A DNA stretch of 64,000 nt from Leptodactylus fallax (GCA_947044405.1 CAMRHE010000035.1:8157501-8221500), one strand, 5' to 3'. Counted from the stretch's first letter, positions 10,543 to 21,965 are shown. Notes: a model not told the origin generated them from the sequence alone. Made by a program: numbers and translations.

Positions 10543-13432
10543 TCAGTCTCTCCAAAATTTGGGTGGACAGGCCCCGGCCGCACTAAACACCCACTCTGAT
10601 GCCACACTACTGGCCAGGAAGGACAGCTTTTCCTGGGCAAACTCGGCCAGTTGCAACCAAAAATCCATTTTGGCTACCCAGTACTCCAGCGGATCTTCAA
10701 TGTCGGATGGCAGGGTGCACTCTAAGTATGCCACCACCTGCTGGTTCAATTTCTGCTCTGTGTCTATGCGGGTGAAGAAAGCTATTCATCAGCAACTCTA
10801 GGCTCAGGCTGCTGCTGATGGAGCCGATTCTGCTCCTGCCACCCCCACCACAGCTGCCATGCCAGTGCAAGTTGTGCATTCAGGGCCTCCTGATCAGACA
10901 TGCGAGAGGATGAATGATGGCACAGATAGGCAGCGGGCAACTTACTACATAGCATGACTCTATAGTAGTTCAGTTTGTGCTCCCTCTCAGCGGGTGTAAA
11001 AAAGGCCCCCATTTTTCCTCGGTAGAGAGGGACTAACATGGTGGAGAGCCAGTAGTCATCCCTCTGCCGAATGGTGACAATTCGGGTGTCACTGCGCAAG
11101 GAAGTGAGCATGCATTGAGTCATTTGCGCAAGTGACTCTGAAGGAATCCCTGCATCCATCTCCACTGCATACTGCCACGGTGTGTCTGAGTCATCTGCCT
11201 TGTCCTCCTCATCTCCCTCTTGCTGTTCCGGTTGCTCCTGCTCTCCACCCATTTGGCTACACATTGCTTGTGCTCCAATGTCCTCCTCATCCTCCAGTTC
11301 AGCCCCCACAGGGCTCATGTGGCCATGAGATGTAGGCGCCACATCTCCAATCCCCTGACCAGCCAGATTGAAAAGCATCTTTTCAAGGATGTGAATTAGT
11401 GGAATGACGTTGTTCATCTCATAGACCTGGCGACTAACAAAGTGGCCTCCTCAAAGGGAACGAGCAAACGGCAGGTGTCACGCATGAGCTGCCACTGGCT
11501 AACATTAAAGTTACACAGGGGAGTACCTCTGTCTGCTTGGATCATCAAGAAATTGTTTATGGCTTTTCTCTGTTCATATAGTCGATCCAACATATGGAGG
11601 GTTGAATTCCAACGGGTGGAAACACCGCATATCAGCCTATGTTGTGGGAGGCCGTTCTGCCACTGCAGCTCAAGGAGGGTGTGATTGGAAGTGTACAAGT
11701 GGCTGAAGTGCATGCAAAGTTTCCTTGCCCTTTTTAGGATGTCTTGCAGATGGGTGGAACACTTAAGGAAACGCTTGACAACCAGATTAAACACGTGTGC
11801 CATGCAGGGCGCATGGCTCAGCCCTCATTGACGCAGTGCCGACACCATGTTCTTCCCGTTGTCGGTCACCATGGTTCCGATTTTAAGTTGTCTTGGAGAA
11901 AGCCAGGATTCATATTCTTGATTGCGGAGACGGAGCAGTTCCTCCCGTGTGACTTCATTTGCCCAGGCAAACGAGGTGTAGAACAGCATGACACCGCTGT
12001 GCCCTGTACATGTGGTATGCTGGAGGAGCACTGGAAATTGCCCCTGCAGTGGAGGCTGAGGACACAGTGGAGGATGAGGCGGACACTGTTGCAGGACCAA
12101 TGGTGTGAGAACGTGAAGGCAGAAACTGCATCACCTGTCCAAGTTGCTGGTGTGTCTGGGCAGGCACCACATTAACCCAATGGGCCGTAAATGACATATA
12201 TTGTCCTTGATGGTAGTTACAGTTCCACACGTTGGCGCTGCCATGCACTTTGGCAGACACCAACAGGCTCATGGACTGGCCCACCTTCTATTCTACATAT
12301 TTGTGCAGGGCTGGTACTGCCTTCTTGGCAAAGAAATAATGGCTTGGGACTCTCTATCTCGGCTCAAGCCATCAGTTCTCTGATAGGTGCCACCAGTGTC
12401 CACCAATTGGAAAGGGAGGAACTGCAGCACCAGCAACTTGGACAGGAGCATGTTCAGCTTCTGCACCGTTGGATGAGTGCACGCATAATGTTGTTCCTTA
12501 GATATAGATTCTCTGATCGATTATTGATGCAATAACTAGGAGGAGGAGGATGAGCAGGAGCATTACGACTAGAAGATGATGGGAAGGACACACAGCTTCC
12601 TTCGGCTGAGGTGGTGGAGCCTTGACTGCTTGAAATGGGGTGCGTTCCACTGGGTGATGCAACGGTTCCTGCGGCAGGCTGGACCACCACAATGGAGCCA
12701 CGGCTCTCCCAGGCCACTTTATGGTCATGCTGCAGGGCTGTGGTGCCAACATTGGCACTCCGGACACGCTTCACCTTCTGCCCACAGTTTGAACATATGG
12801 CCATGTTCACCTCCCCCGGCGGCTTAAAAAAAACCTGCCACACCGCCGAGTAGGTGATTTTACCCCCAACACTCCGCACTAACTGACTGCTACCGCCTCC
12901 GTGAACTCCTGCACCACTGCTATCCGGGCAGGTAGGCTGCTGCGAAGCGGGTACTCTACCCCGGGCAGATTTGGCTCTTGACCTCCCTCTGCTGCTACCC
13001 TGCTGACTCAGCCGCTGCCTCAGGCGCAAGCTGCCACCCTCTTCTCCCAATGATGATGAAGCCCCTTCATCACCCGCCTCCCAATTGTGATCAGCTACAT
13101 CGTCATCCACTAATGTCTGCAGGTCACTGATGTCTTCCTCAACGGTCTCTGAGCCAGGAGCCAGCAACACCAGCTCCCACGCCACTCTCCTCATCACTAC
13201 TTGCCCGGCTATCGGAGGAAGCGGCGGATGTCTCCTCTACATCTTGGCTGGGCCCTAGCTGCTGACTGTCCTGTAGTTGTTTCTCCTCACTGTATAGTAG
13301 ATCTGAGCCCACAGCATAGAGTACCTCTCTAGCTGAGGGAACAGAAAAGGCGAGAGGCAGGTTCAGGACACCTGAGGGTACAAGGCCTGCTACTGGGCTA
13401 TTCCAACTAAGGGTTGTGTCTGACGAACCCAC
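10543..13432 (-). pseudogene. hAT (BED-finger, ZBED-like) transposase, multiply frameshifted
   Basis: Consecutive minus-strand frames make one transposase in order. The acidic N-terminus is at 13139-13432. A BED zinc finger follows at about 12700-12862 (SAVWQVFF, CSNCG, VGTTALQHDH). Next come the segment with YHQGQYMSFTAHWV (about 12190), the catalytic-region motif TMVTDNGKNMV (about 11860), the MAHVFNLVVKRFLK motif (11803 downward), STRWNSTLHMLDRLYEQR, and the C-terminal dimerisation domain DPLEYWVAK...LASSVASEWVFSAAG (10543-10749). The protein would cut and rejoin the element ends in the nucleus. At least four frame changes separate the pieces, so no functional protein can be made. It is the source gene of the surrounding hAT copy. 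Confidence 0.85.
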
Positions 13433-13699
13433 CGACTCTTGGCTGGAGGTGTCTGATGTGACTTAGGATGAAGTGGATAACCGAGTCAACCGTTCTACAA
13501 CCATTGGGTTGCTGGTCAAGACACCATCGCTAGCTGACACTGGGAGCTCTGTAAGTGACCCCTGCTGCCATGCCCCCTTACTCTGCTGTGACCTATGCCT
13601 GCACCAGAAACATTTAGGCCTGTGACCTTTCCCTGTGCATGGCCTGTCGCTTTTCTGTCTGACATACTGTTAGATGAAAAAACGTAATTGCAAAGGAAA

Positions 13700-14170
13700 T
13701 AAATACAGGGCAAAAAGGCCTGTAATTTTCTACTTTGAAGAGAATGGCGAATATGCCCTTTATTTCTTTCCCCACTAATGAACACCTTTAAAAAAAGCAT
13801 GATAAAGGCAGAGATTACTGGATAAGAATTATGATTTTTTTTGTCAGTACTGCACTGCAAAATGGCCTGTAATTTTATACTTGGAACAGAACGGCAAATA
13901 TGCTCCTTATTTCTTTCTCCACTAATAAACACCTTGAAAAAGGCATTAGAACAGATGACTGCAGAGATAACTGGATAAGAATTCAATTTTCTTTGGCACA
14001 GTAGTACTGACAAATGGCCTGTAATATTATGCTTTGAAAGAACAGTGAATAAGCCGCTTATAATCAACACCTTGAAAAAGGCGTTAGAACAGAGAAGTGC
14101 AGATATTACTGGATGATAATTCACTGTTTTTTTGCTGTACTGCACTGCAAAAGGCTTGTTGTGTTCCACC
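13700..14170. repeat. ~150-bp subterminal tandem repeats of the hAT element
   Basis: GGCCTGTAAT recurs near 13717, 13864 and 14016, with a weaker copy near 14151, giving a spacing of about 135-152 bp. Shared neighbours are CACTAATAAACACCTTGAAA and TACTGGATAAGAATT. They lie between the transposase start and the right terminus, where hAT elements carry transposase-binding subterminal sites. That role is an inference. The 249-codon minus frame here is a by-product of the repeat. Confidence 0.7.
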
Positions 14171-14663
14171 TTGAAGACACAGGTATGAGTAATTAGTAGC
14201 AGTATAATGGCAGTGAGTGCTGCAATGTGTATTAAAATTCTTGCTGTTAATGACACTGCAACCACCCCAAATTCTTCTTTCAGTTCCTCCCTATACTTCC
14301 CCTACACTTTTAATCCTCTTTCCCTGAACTTCTGTTTTCTAAGTCTTCCCTAGCTCCTGCTGTCCCAGCAGTAAGAGCGATGTGAAATGACTGAACCTAA
14401 AATGGCCAAGGGTTTTTATAGGGCAGTGACATCACAGGGCTGGCTGGCTGCTGATTAGCTGCATGCATGGCATTGTGGGTGATCCCGTGTTCCTAGAGTC
14501 CCTTGCTCCTTGTCCTAACGTGTGCAGCAGCCATTTTATTAAAAAATGCGATTTGATGCATCAAAGCATGAGGAAATCCGGAATCGAGGCGAATCAAAGA
14601 TTTCCTGAAATTCGGATCGAATTCCACTTCTGCAGCTTCAATTCGCTCATCTCTAGTTATCAG

Positions 14664-14953
14664 GATATCAGATACCTATATTTTTATGTGGTGCATACTG
14701 AATAAAGTTTAAACTAAAAATACTTTTATTTTCATTTTAACTGATTCTTTTTAACAATCATTTTTGGTTTAACTAGAGAATTTTAAAATTTTTCCCTCAA
14801 CTGTATTGTACTGGCATATATTATTATAATACACCAATTAACCATAACATTAACCCCATGTGCCATATATTATGTATGTAGTTAGCAGCCCTGTACGCAG
14901 CAAGCTGAATTGACTGTGTATCCTGATATCTTTATATCATAGCCACCATTAAC
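14664..14953. other. AT-rich spacer
   Basis: Short AT-rich DNA between the hAT element and the next Tc1. I see nothing recognisable in it. Confidence 0.5.
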
Positions 14954-14955
14954 TA

Positions 14956-16540
14956 CAGTGCCTTGCGAAAGTATTCTGCCCCCTTGAACTTTTCAACCTT
15001 TTGCCACATTTCAGGCTTCAAACATAAGGATATAAAATTTTAATTTTTTGGTGAAGAATGAACAACAAGTGGGACACAATCGTGAAGTAGAACGAAATTT
15101 ATTGGATATTTTAAACTTCTGTAAAAAATAAAAAACTGAAAAGTGGGGCGTGTCAAATTATTCGGCCCCCTTAAGTTAATACTTTGTAGCGCCACCTTTT
15201 GCTGCGATTACAGCTGCAAGTCGCTTGGGGTATGTCTCTATCAGTTTTGCACATCGAGAGACTGAAATTCTTGCCCATTCTTCCTTGGAAAACAGCTCGA
15301 GCTCAGTGAGGTTGGATGGAGAGCGTTTGTGAACAGCAGTTTTCAGCTCTTTCCACAGATTCTCCATTGGATTCAGGTCTGGACTTTGACTTGGCCATTC
15401 TAACACCTGGATATGTTTATTTGTGAACCATTCCATTGTAGATTTTGCTTTATGTTTGGGATCATTGTCTTGTTGGAAGATAAATCTCCTTCCCAGTCTC
15501 AGGTCTTTTGCAGACTCCAACAGGTTTTCTTCCAGAATGGTCCTGTATTTGGTTCCATCCATCTTCCCATCAATTTTAACCATCTTCCCTGTCCCTGCTG
15601 AAGAAAAGCAGGCCCAAACCATGATGCTACCACCACCATGTTTGACAGTGGGGATGGTGTGTTCAGGGTGATGAACTGTGTTGCTTTTACACCAAACATA
15701 TCGTTTTGCATTGTGGCCAAACAGTTCGATTTTGGTTTCATCTGACCAGAGCACCTTCTTCCACATGTTTGGTGTGTCTCCCAGGTGGCTTGTGGCAAAC
15801 TTTAAACAAGACTTTTTATGGATATCTTTGAGAAATGGCTTTCTCTTTGCCACTCTTCTATAAAGGCCAGATTTGTGCAGTGTACCACTGATTGTTGTCC
15901 TATGGACAGACTCTCCCACCTCAGCTGTAGATCTCTGCAGTTCATCCAGAGTGATCATGGGCCTCTTGGCTACATCTCTGATCAGTCTTCTCCATGTTTG
16001 AGATGAAAGTTTAGAGGGACGGCCGGGTCTTGGTAGATTTGCAGTGGTCTGATACTCTTTCCATTTCAATATGATCGCTTGCACAGTGCTCCTTGGGATG
16101 TTTAAAATTTGGGAAATCTTTTTGTATCCAAATCCGGTCTTAAACTTCTCCACAACAGTATCACGGACCTGCCTGGTGTGTTCCTTGGTCTTCATGATGC
16201 TCTCTGCGCTTTAAACAGAACCCTGAGACTATCACAGAGCAGGTGCATTTATACGGAGACTTGATTACACACAGGTGGATTATATTTATCATCATCAGTC
16301 ATTTAGGACAACATTGGATTATTCAGAGATCCTCACTGAACTTCTGGAGTGAGTTTGCTGCACTGAAAGTTTACAAAAGTTTACAATAACCAATACATTT
16401 CGTTCCACTTCACAATTGTGTCCCACTTGTTGTTGATTCTTCACCAAAAAAATTAAAATTTTATATCCTTATGTTTGAAGCCTGAAATGTGGCAAAAGGT
16501 TGAAAAGTTCAAGGGGGCCGAATACTTTCGCAAGGCACTG
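14956..16540 (-). mobile_element. Complete Tc1/mariner transposon with intact transposase
   Basis: It starts CAGTGCCTTGCGAAAGTATT and ends with the inverted copy, each next to TA (14954-14955 and 16541-16542), the Tc1/mariner target. The terminal inverted repeats are long, about 165 bp, with only a handful of differences between ends. That suggests a fairly young insertion and the long-repeat layout of the IR/DR class. The 1585-bp length is typical. The single minus-strand transposase gene inside is uninterrupted, so this copy could be autonomous if expressed. Confidence 0.93.
15176..16195 (-). CDS. Tc1-family DD34E transposase, full length
   Basis: 339 codons without a stop, the usual Tc1 length. 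The N-terminal half carries two helix-turn-helix modules of the paired type (about residues 1-50 and 65-110), joined by a GRPSK linker (58-62) that contacts the terminal repeats. A basic stretch near 113-121 (RRVAKRKPF) may serve in nuclear import. The catalytic domain shows all three metal-binding acids: D152 in WSDETKIE, D243 in QQDNDPKH and E278 in SPDLNPMENLW, with exactly 34 residues between the last two. The glycine-rich HGGGSIM box is at 186-192. The protein would excise and insert the element at TA sites. The ATG chosen is the first in frame and aligns with other Tc1 proteins in this window (MKTKE, MVKTKE). Confidence 0.92.
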   Translation of the reverse strand: MKTKEHTRQVRDTVVEKFKTGFGYKKISQILNIPRSTVQAIILKWKEYQTTANLPRPGRPSKLSSQTWRRLIRDVAKRPMITLDELQRSTAEVGESVHRTTISGTLHKSGLYRRVAKRKPFLKDIHKKSCLKFATSHLGDTPNMWKKVLWSDETKIELFGHNAKRYVWCKSNTVHHPEHTIPTVKHGGGSIMVWACFSSAGTGKMVKIDGKMDGTKYRTILEENLLESAKDLRLGRRFIFQQDNDPKHKAKSTMEWFTNKHIQVLEWPSQSPDLNPMENLWKELKTAVHKRSPSNLTELELFSKEEWARISVSRCAKLIETYPKRLAAVIAAKGGATKY

Positions 16541-16899
16541 TATTTTAGCAACTTGTGGTAAAATACAACAGAGCCACAAGGAACCCAGAGTGGAGTCGGA
16601 GATGAGAAAACAGTGCAATTGTGTACTGAAACCCTGTTTGCGGACAGTGAGATTTGACTAGTGGAAGCAGCTCCACTACATCCTTCACATATCTCACTCG
16701 AGGAACTCCAGTTGTGCTGAAGACCGATAGTGCATGACTGTCATTTTACCAGTTCTCAGCTCTATAGGCTGTTAAAGAGTTGTTCTTCTTTCCAAATTTT
16801 TAGTAATGAACCAAGTAAATCCTAGAGTGAAATACCAGTACTACTGGCAACCAAAGCACCAGTCCCCCCTCAAGCTAGGGCAGTTGCATTGCCATTGGT
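16541..16899. other. Non-coding DNA, nothing recognised
   Basis: No convincing frame or repeat. It may be the degraded upstream part of the Gag-like relic that follows. Confidence 0.4.
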
Positions 16900-17360
16900 G
16901 TCAGTAATGGCATGTTTGAATCATCTCCCAAAGTTCAGTGGTTCCAGTGTATTGCTGGGTGACTGAAAGGAGAGATTGGTGTCAATGGCTATGATATGCA
17001 ATGTGGCTACAAATTTGAAAGAAGTGTTTGCCCTAAGTATGCTAGAAAGGGAGCCAAGAAAGACAGTGATACTGCAGCCGGATGACCGCATTTTTAACTT
17101 TCAGCAGATCTGTGCCCTGAAGGAGGAAGTCTATGGTGATGTGCCAACACAAGCAGCTGTGTGAATAAAATTATTTGCAAGGAGGTAGTGTCCCTTGCCA
17201 AGTTCGCTAATGGACTCCAAGAACTCTTGGCCATGTTGCAGAACAAAGCAGGGACCAGTGGGGAGCTTCTTGCACACCCAGGTACAGTGCTGCTGGACCA
17301 GTTTCTTATGGGCCTTCACAACAAGTAGTTAGAGGATTCTGAGAGATAGAGAGGAGATGG
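16900..17360 (+). pseudogene. LTR-retrotransposon Gag-like relic (decayed)
   Basis: Plus-strand frames in series give pieces resembling the capsid-type Gag of Gypsy-like elements. LKEVFALSMLEREPRKTVIL and KEEVYGDVP lie at 17010-17160. In another frame LQELLAMLQ and LLDQFLMGLHN lie at about 17215-17330. The order ('L.VFALS.LEG.A+..', 'YGD', 'LRELF..LQ', 'L.DQFL.GL') is that of the family. Stops and at least one frameshift separate them, and there is no protease, polymerase or LTR nearby. The assignment rests on motif memory only. Confidence 0.45.
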
Positions 17361-18059
17361 CACTATAGTAGCCCGTTTGAAAGGTACTTAGGGAGGAGAC
17401 TGGCAGGGAAGGGAGAAGCATCACTAGTTGTAATTCTGACTGCTGGAAATACAGCATCTATCTTGAATGTTAATATATATCAGGGCAGATTTACTAATTC
17501 TGACTTAAATGTTAGATAGTCTTAAACTAGGCAGTCTTATACTGGTTCATAAATCTGGCGTATTGTTAAACTGTGTAGTCTACCATTACATCATTTATTA
17601 GTTGGATTAGTTTGTCAACAATTTTGGTGCATTTTTTAGGACACGGCGTCATGTCTTAAACCCTGTCCCTTCTCTGATAAACCACTTATTTTTTTAATAC
17701 ATATCCTAAAAGTGTCTAAATGTGGAACACAGAATGTTAGACTAGTTTTTTGAGCACATTACAACAGGATTCTAGCACATTTTGCTCAGTAAATATCCCC
17801 AATGTCCATGTACAAGAAACACTGAAACAAAATACTTGAGGTTTGCTTCAGAATTCCTGCCTCATAACAGTGTTCAGCCCAAATTAGGGTATGCATTCAC
17901 TCCTAATCTGGGGGCAAAAAGTTCAAATTACCAGCCCTAGAATAACAAACCAGTATTTTTGTTTTCTTTATTCTACAAGGTAGTTGCTCAACAAGGAATT
18001 CATCACTATTAAATATGTTTTAATTTTCTAAGAACAAGCTGTATCCACAAACACAATGG
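17361..18059. other. AT-rich non-coding DNA
   Basis: Nothing gene-like. The stretch around 17490-17790 ('gcagatttactaa' and following) resembles dispersed non-coding repeats also seen near 18.4-19.0 kb. Confidence 0.4.
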
Positions 18060-18395
18060 AGCAGATTAACTGCGGTGGAAACGCATTGCGGTTTTACCCA
18101 CAGCTCTTTTCACAGAAAGTCTGCAGAGTTTTCCTCTGCAGACTTTCTGCTTCCATTATACCTATACAGAAATGGCCAGCATTTATATAGCTATAATTGA
18201 CATTCTGCGATTTGCAAAACGCAAGTGTTTTTCAAATCTCAGCATTTCTGCTGTGCATTATTTTCTGCAATGAGTGGATGGGATTAGCCAGAATTCCATC
18301 CACTTTGCAGTTAATGTAAAACACTGTGGCGTTTATGCTGCGGCCAAATCACAGTGTTTCCAGTAGGTGGGGCCCCGGCCTAAAAGTTAAACAAT
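18060..18395. mobile_element. MITE copy with degraded left end
   Basis: It shares AACGCATTGCGGTTTT, TTTCACAGAAAGTC, TTTTCCTCTGC and GACTTTCTGCTTC with the complete MITE at 29017-29321. The right end GTGGGGCCCCGGCCTAA matches that family's terminus, but no matching left end is visible. Confidence 0.6.
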
Positions 18396-18439
18396 TTTAG
18401 TTTATCTGCTCCAGTGTCTGATGACTAATGGCATGGTAT

Positions 18440-19005
18440 ATAGATTTCACTGGCAGACAGGGTACCCTAACACAGGCAATAGGGCAGATAAACTAATAAA
18501 TTTGCACCAGTATTCTGGCTTAATTTGCAGCAAAAAACTGGCATACATGCTTTACATCTCATTTTCTATATGTTTTAGACACTTTCTAACAGTTTGTGTG
18601 CCTTGTACGGCACGTGGGTGGGGCTTGGTAAAGGTGTATGGTATAACACGCTAAACTTCCACCATTTTGGAAGTTGTGCCACATTTTTGTGCCACAAATT
18701 CAGCCACTGCATCACATTTTTGAACCTTAATTTTGGGAAACCAAGCCATAATTTTCACCCAAAACTGGCATACATGCTTTACATTTAATTTTCTATGTGC
18801 TTTAGACACTTTCTAACAGTTTTCGCCTCATATAACATGTGAGCAAGCCTGTTAAAAAGGGGGCATCCTCTAATATCTCACTGCCAGGCAGGGTACCCTA
18901 ACACAGTCAATGGGGCAAATAAACTAATGAACATGCACCTTAATTGTGACGTATTTTGCAGCAAAAAACTGGCGTACATTCTTTACACCTCATTTATCTT
19001 CCCCG
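18440..19005. repeat. Degenerate direct repeats sharing CTGGCATACATGCTTTACAT
   Basis: CAGGGTACCCTAACACAG and GCAGCAAAAAACTGG occur at about 18459 and 18535, and again at about 18891 and 18958. A third partial copy begins near 18764 with CTGGCATACATGCTTTACAT and continues TTAGACACTTTCTAACAG. The unit is roughly 430 bp. It is non-coding; the similar short frames it makes in each copy are not genes. Confidence 0.65.
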
Positions 19006-19460
19006 AATATACAGCAGATTACACCCAGAATCTGCCTTCCACTGTTTTCAATGGGAGGCAGAGATCACAGCAGGACTCTGAAGAAATAAGTGTCCTACTT
19101 GATCTTGCCGCAGATTCCGAGACTCCATGCTGTCTCCCAGCAGCTCAAGACTCCCTGCTGATTAGGCAGAGGGAAGCCACAGCAGAATGCCAATGCCCTG
19201 CATTGGAATCCTATCCCAGGTTGCCCATGGCCAAATATGGAATTCGTCTTCATATTCCGCCATGTGCATGTACCCTAAGAGTATTTTTACATGGCAGAAT
19301 TTGGAGCTAATTTTAAGATGGATTCCACCTCATAATCGGCGTCAAATTCTGCCCTGATGCTGCCTCCTATTGTTTTCAATAGGAGGCAGAGATTGTGCAA
19401 GGATGCTGAAAAAATAAAGAGTCCTGCTCGACCTTGTCACGGCTTCCATGGGCAACTCAT
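19006..19460. mobile_element. MITE-like fragments of the 'GGCAGATT...GGGAGGCAG' type
   Basis: Two related blocks carry TTTTCAATGGGAGGCAGAGA (about 19042) and TTTTCAATAGGAGGCAGAGA (about 19373), with CGCAGATTCC or GTCAAATTCTGCC nearby. Composition and motifs match the MITEs at 1768-2261 and about 22346. Ends are not resolved, and there is no coding capacity. Confidence 0.5.
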
Positions 19461-19790
19461 GCCTCCGAACTCACGGCGCGAGCCATTCCTCTCATTAGTC
19501 TCATTTATCTGAGCTTAACCAGGAAGAAAAGCCCCCACATGTAGACAATGTCCAGTATACCTGACTGTCTCATACACAAATGCTATATATGAGAGTGGCA
19601 AGCTAACATGCCTGTTAAATGCTGTATATTCGGATGGCACGCTTACACAGGCACATATATCTGACTGGAAGGCTGGGTACCCTTAATAGCAGCTATATGC
19701 AAATGAAAACTTGCACTCCTACACGGAAACCGTATATATGATTGGCAAGCTGGGCATTCGTAGACGTACACTTAATGTCTAACTGGCACA
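19461..19790. other. Non-coding DNA with short imperfect repeats
   Basis: Phrases such as 'tatatctgactggcaagctg' recur loosely between 19580 and 19760. No gene or defined element is seen. Confidence 0.4.
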
Positions 19791-19794
19791 CAGG

Positions 19795-20085
19795 ACTCCT
19801 TGGTGCTAGTGGCTCGCTCAGGGCCCCGGTAGCACGTTCATCCCCCAGCGCTCCAGTTCGGGGGGATGCGCGCACACTTTGCCCGCGCTATGTCAGTGCG
19901 CGCCCCCGCACCCTCCTCCCTCCTCCAGGTCCCTCCGTCCTATCTGTTCGGTTCAGTCCTGGCTGCAGCCTCTCGGTTTCTGACGAGGGAGAGATGGAGG
20001 CAGCGCCGACCTCTGGGAGCTGGGAGCCCATTGATGCCGTGCAGAGCATGTAGAAGGAGACATCGGTCAGCACCTCTCCTCAGTG
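19795..20085 (+). promoter_or_regulatory. CpG-rich segment: candidate promoter and 5' exon
   Basis: About twenty CpG dinucleotides fall in ~280 bp (GCGCGC, CCCGCGC, GCGCGCCCCCGC), while the rest of the window is AT-rich and CpG-poor outside some transposons. That is the profile of a vertebrate CpG-island promoter. On the plus strand a GAGATGG start at 19994 opens a 19-codon frame (MEAAPTSGSWEPIDAVQSM) ending in TAG at 20053, which could be an upstream ORF. A donor-like CAGTG|GTAAGC follows at 20085/20086. A first non-coding exon of a gene running rightwards would explain this. The gene is not identified. A GC-rich repeat fragment is the alternative. Confidence 0.4.
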
Positions 20086-21965
20086 GTAAGCCCGTGCCAG
20101 GCTTTTCGTGCTACTCCTCAATGTCAGGTGCATGTCTATGTATAGACCATGGCTTTGTAGATAGCTCCTGTGTTCATGGTCAGGGCTACAGTGCACCTCT
20201 ATTCAGTCATGGTGGGACCTAGCTGTACAGACCGGGAACTGAGGCTGGCACATTACTGGCACATGGGATCTAGTGATGGTATGACTCCCGGTATGGAATG
20301 TAAATGTCACGGGTAATATAACCAGCTGCATCCTCATGCATGTAGACCATGGAAACAACCTCTGCAGAGGCAGATGGCAGCGACTTGTCAGGAAGGATGG
20401 ACCTACCTGTGCTTATGTGGGGTGCTGGTGCTGTAGATGGTTGGAGGATTGTATTGTAGGCTATGGACATGTGTCTGGCCCATGAGATGCCTTATCAGAG
20501 CAGAACCTGATCTCTTGTGTCCTCCGACGCCTGGACCTATAACATCATCGTAGGTGCATGTGCCCATCATGAGTTACAATGATCTGTGCCCAATGATGCA
20601 CTCTTCACTGCAATGGTCACCCTTGGTACCAAATAGTTCAGTGCTCTCTAACTGCCTTTTTCATATGGTTACTTTTTAGATTTTGCAATTTGCAGTTCAC
20701 ACCATGAAGATCTTACATGTTTTATCATATTGCACCTGAAGGTTGCAATGCCAAGCTTTTTGACATAGTATTTACTAATATGCTCTTAAGGCAACAGGGT
20801 TTGGACAGTAACACAATTTGCCTGGAAATTAGGATGATTTAATGTGTGGTATTATATACCGTTTCAATCTATTACCCCAATAATTGTAACTAGTAGCAAA
20901 TATTGATAGTGAGAATTTGTATTTATAGAAATATTTGTATTGCATATATGAGATGTATGTTTATGCAGTATAAATACAGTGATACCCCAAGTTAGAAGAA
21001 GTGCTTGCAATGAGCAGATCCTATTTTTATATGCACAGCACACTTTAATGCAAGTCACAGCTTAAGTTGGTATATTTCCATTTGTGTGGGTGAGATGAGC
21101 AGCCAGTGCAGACAAATGGTTCAGTGAGTCTGGACTATATAACACAGCAAAGCTATGTACAGGACATGCGTTATATCTCAAACTTATAGGGGATGTCTTT
21201 GTAGAGCTATATGTCTGTTGAATAAGGCTGTACTAATACAGTGCTAGATCTAGAGCATGAGATGGCATATTAAAGTAGGGAATCTATTACTGTCACTTGC
21301 AATCATAGCATGTTTCTGTTTTTTAGCTATGAAATGCTGGACCTTGTGTAAATGACTCCTTTGTTAGTTGGCTCTTATGAGTATTGCAGCATAGCCAATA
21401 TTACTTCCTACCATTCCTCTGTAAAGATTATTCATTTTATTGCACATATTGCTATGTGATTGTTTTCCTTGGAGCATACAAAAATAATATTTTTCTATCT
21501 CCCTTCCTATATGTGTTTAATTCTTTTAAAATTGCTAGTCTGTTCCAGTGAGGATTGGGTTTGAGATGATCATTTTATGTTATTGAGGTTGTGCAATTGC
21601 AGCATGCTGTCCATCTAAATAGGTGCTGAAATTGGAATCATTTCTTCAGATTGTAATCATTTTACACTTGCATTTTAACAACTATATTAAAAAGGTTACA
21701 ATTAAGTCTGTGATTGTCTTGGGGCCCAGAGGGAAGTTACCATTCTGTGTTTCACATTGGTTTCTCTAGTTGCAACCTGCTTATATTCTATTTTGGCTTC
21801 CAGATAAAGTCTCCATTGTTCTCTGTGTGAGTAACATCAATTAAAATATTCTGCAAAGGGATATTCAATTGTGACTGGTACTTTATATTCAGGGGCTACC
21901 CACTGGGGTGATTCAGTCTGTGACACATGACATCTCAAGATTTTATTGTAAAAAAAGAAACCACT
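20086..21965. other. AT-rich non-coding DNA after the CpG segment
   Basis: About 1.9 kb without a supportable frame, element or RNA gene. It would be intron if the CpG-rich segment is a first exon. Confidence 0.45.

Larger units (their letters stand above)
7221..14655 (-). mobile_element. 7.4-kb hAT transposon with perfect 8-bp target duplication
   Basis: The left terminus TAGAGATGAGTGAATT and the inverted right terminus TAGAGATGAGCGAATT differ at one base. Both flanks carry GTTATCAG (7213-7220 and 14656-14663), an exact 8-bp duplication that fits the nTnnnnAn pattern of the Ac branch of hAT. Inside, on the minus strand, lies a degenerate BED-finger hAT transposase (10543-13432). Near the right end are ~150-bp subterminal repeats, and on the transposase's 3' side a 35-bp minisatellite. 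An L2 LINE later inserted at 7676-8925. The extra 2.8 kb from LINE and minisatellite explains the length. The transposase is broken, so the copy is not autonomous now. Confidence 0.88.

Noticed and set aside
13516..14265. 249-codon minus-strand ORF upstream of the hAT transposase
   Set aside because: Spans the ~150-bp subterminal repeats. The translation repeats with them and shows no domain or join to the transposase.
19742..20222. Long plus-strand frames through the CpG-rich segment
   Set aside because: Open because of high GC content. Only the short uORF with good start context is worth noting.
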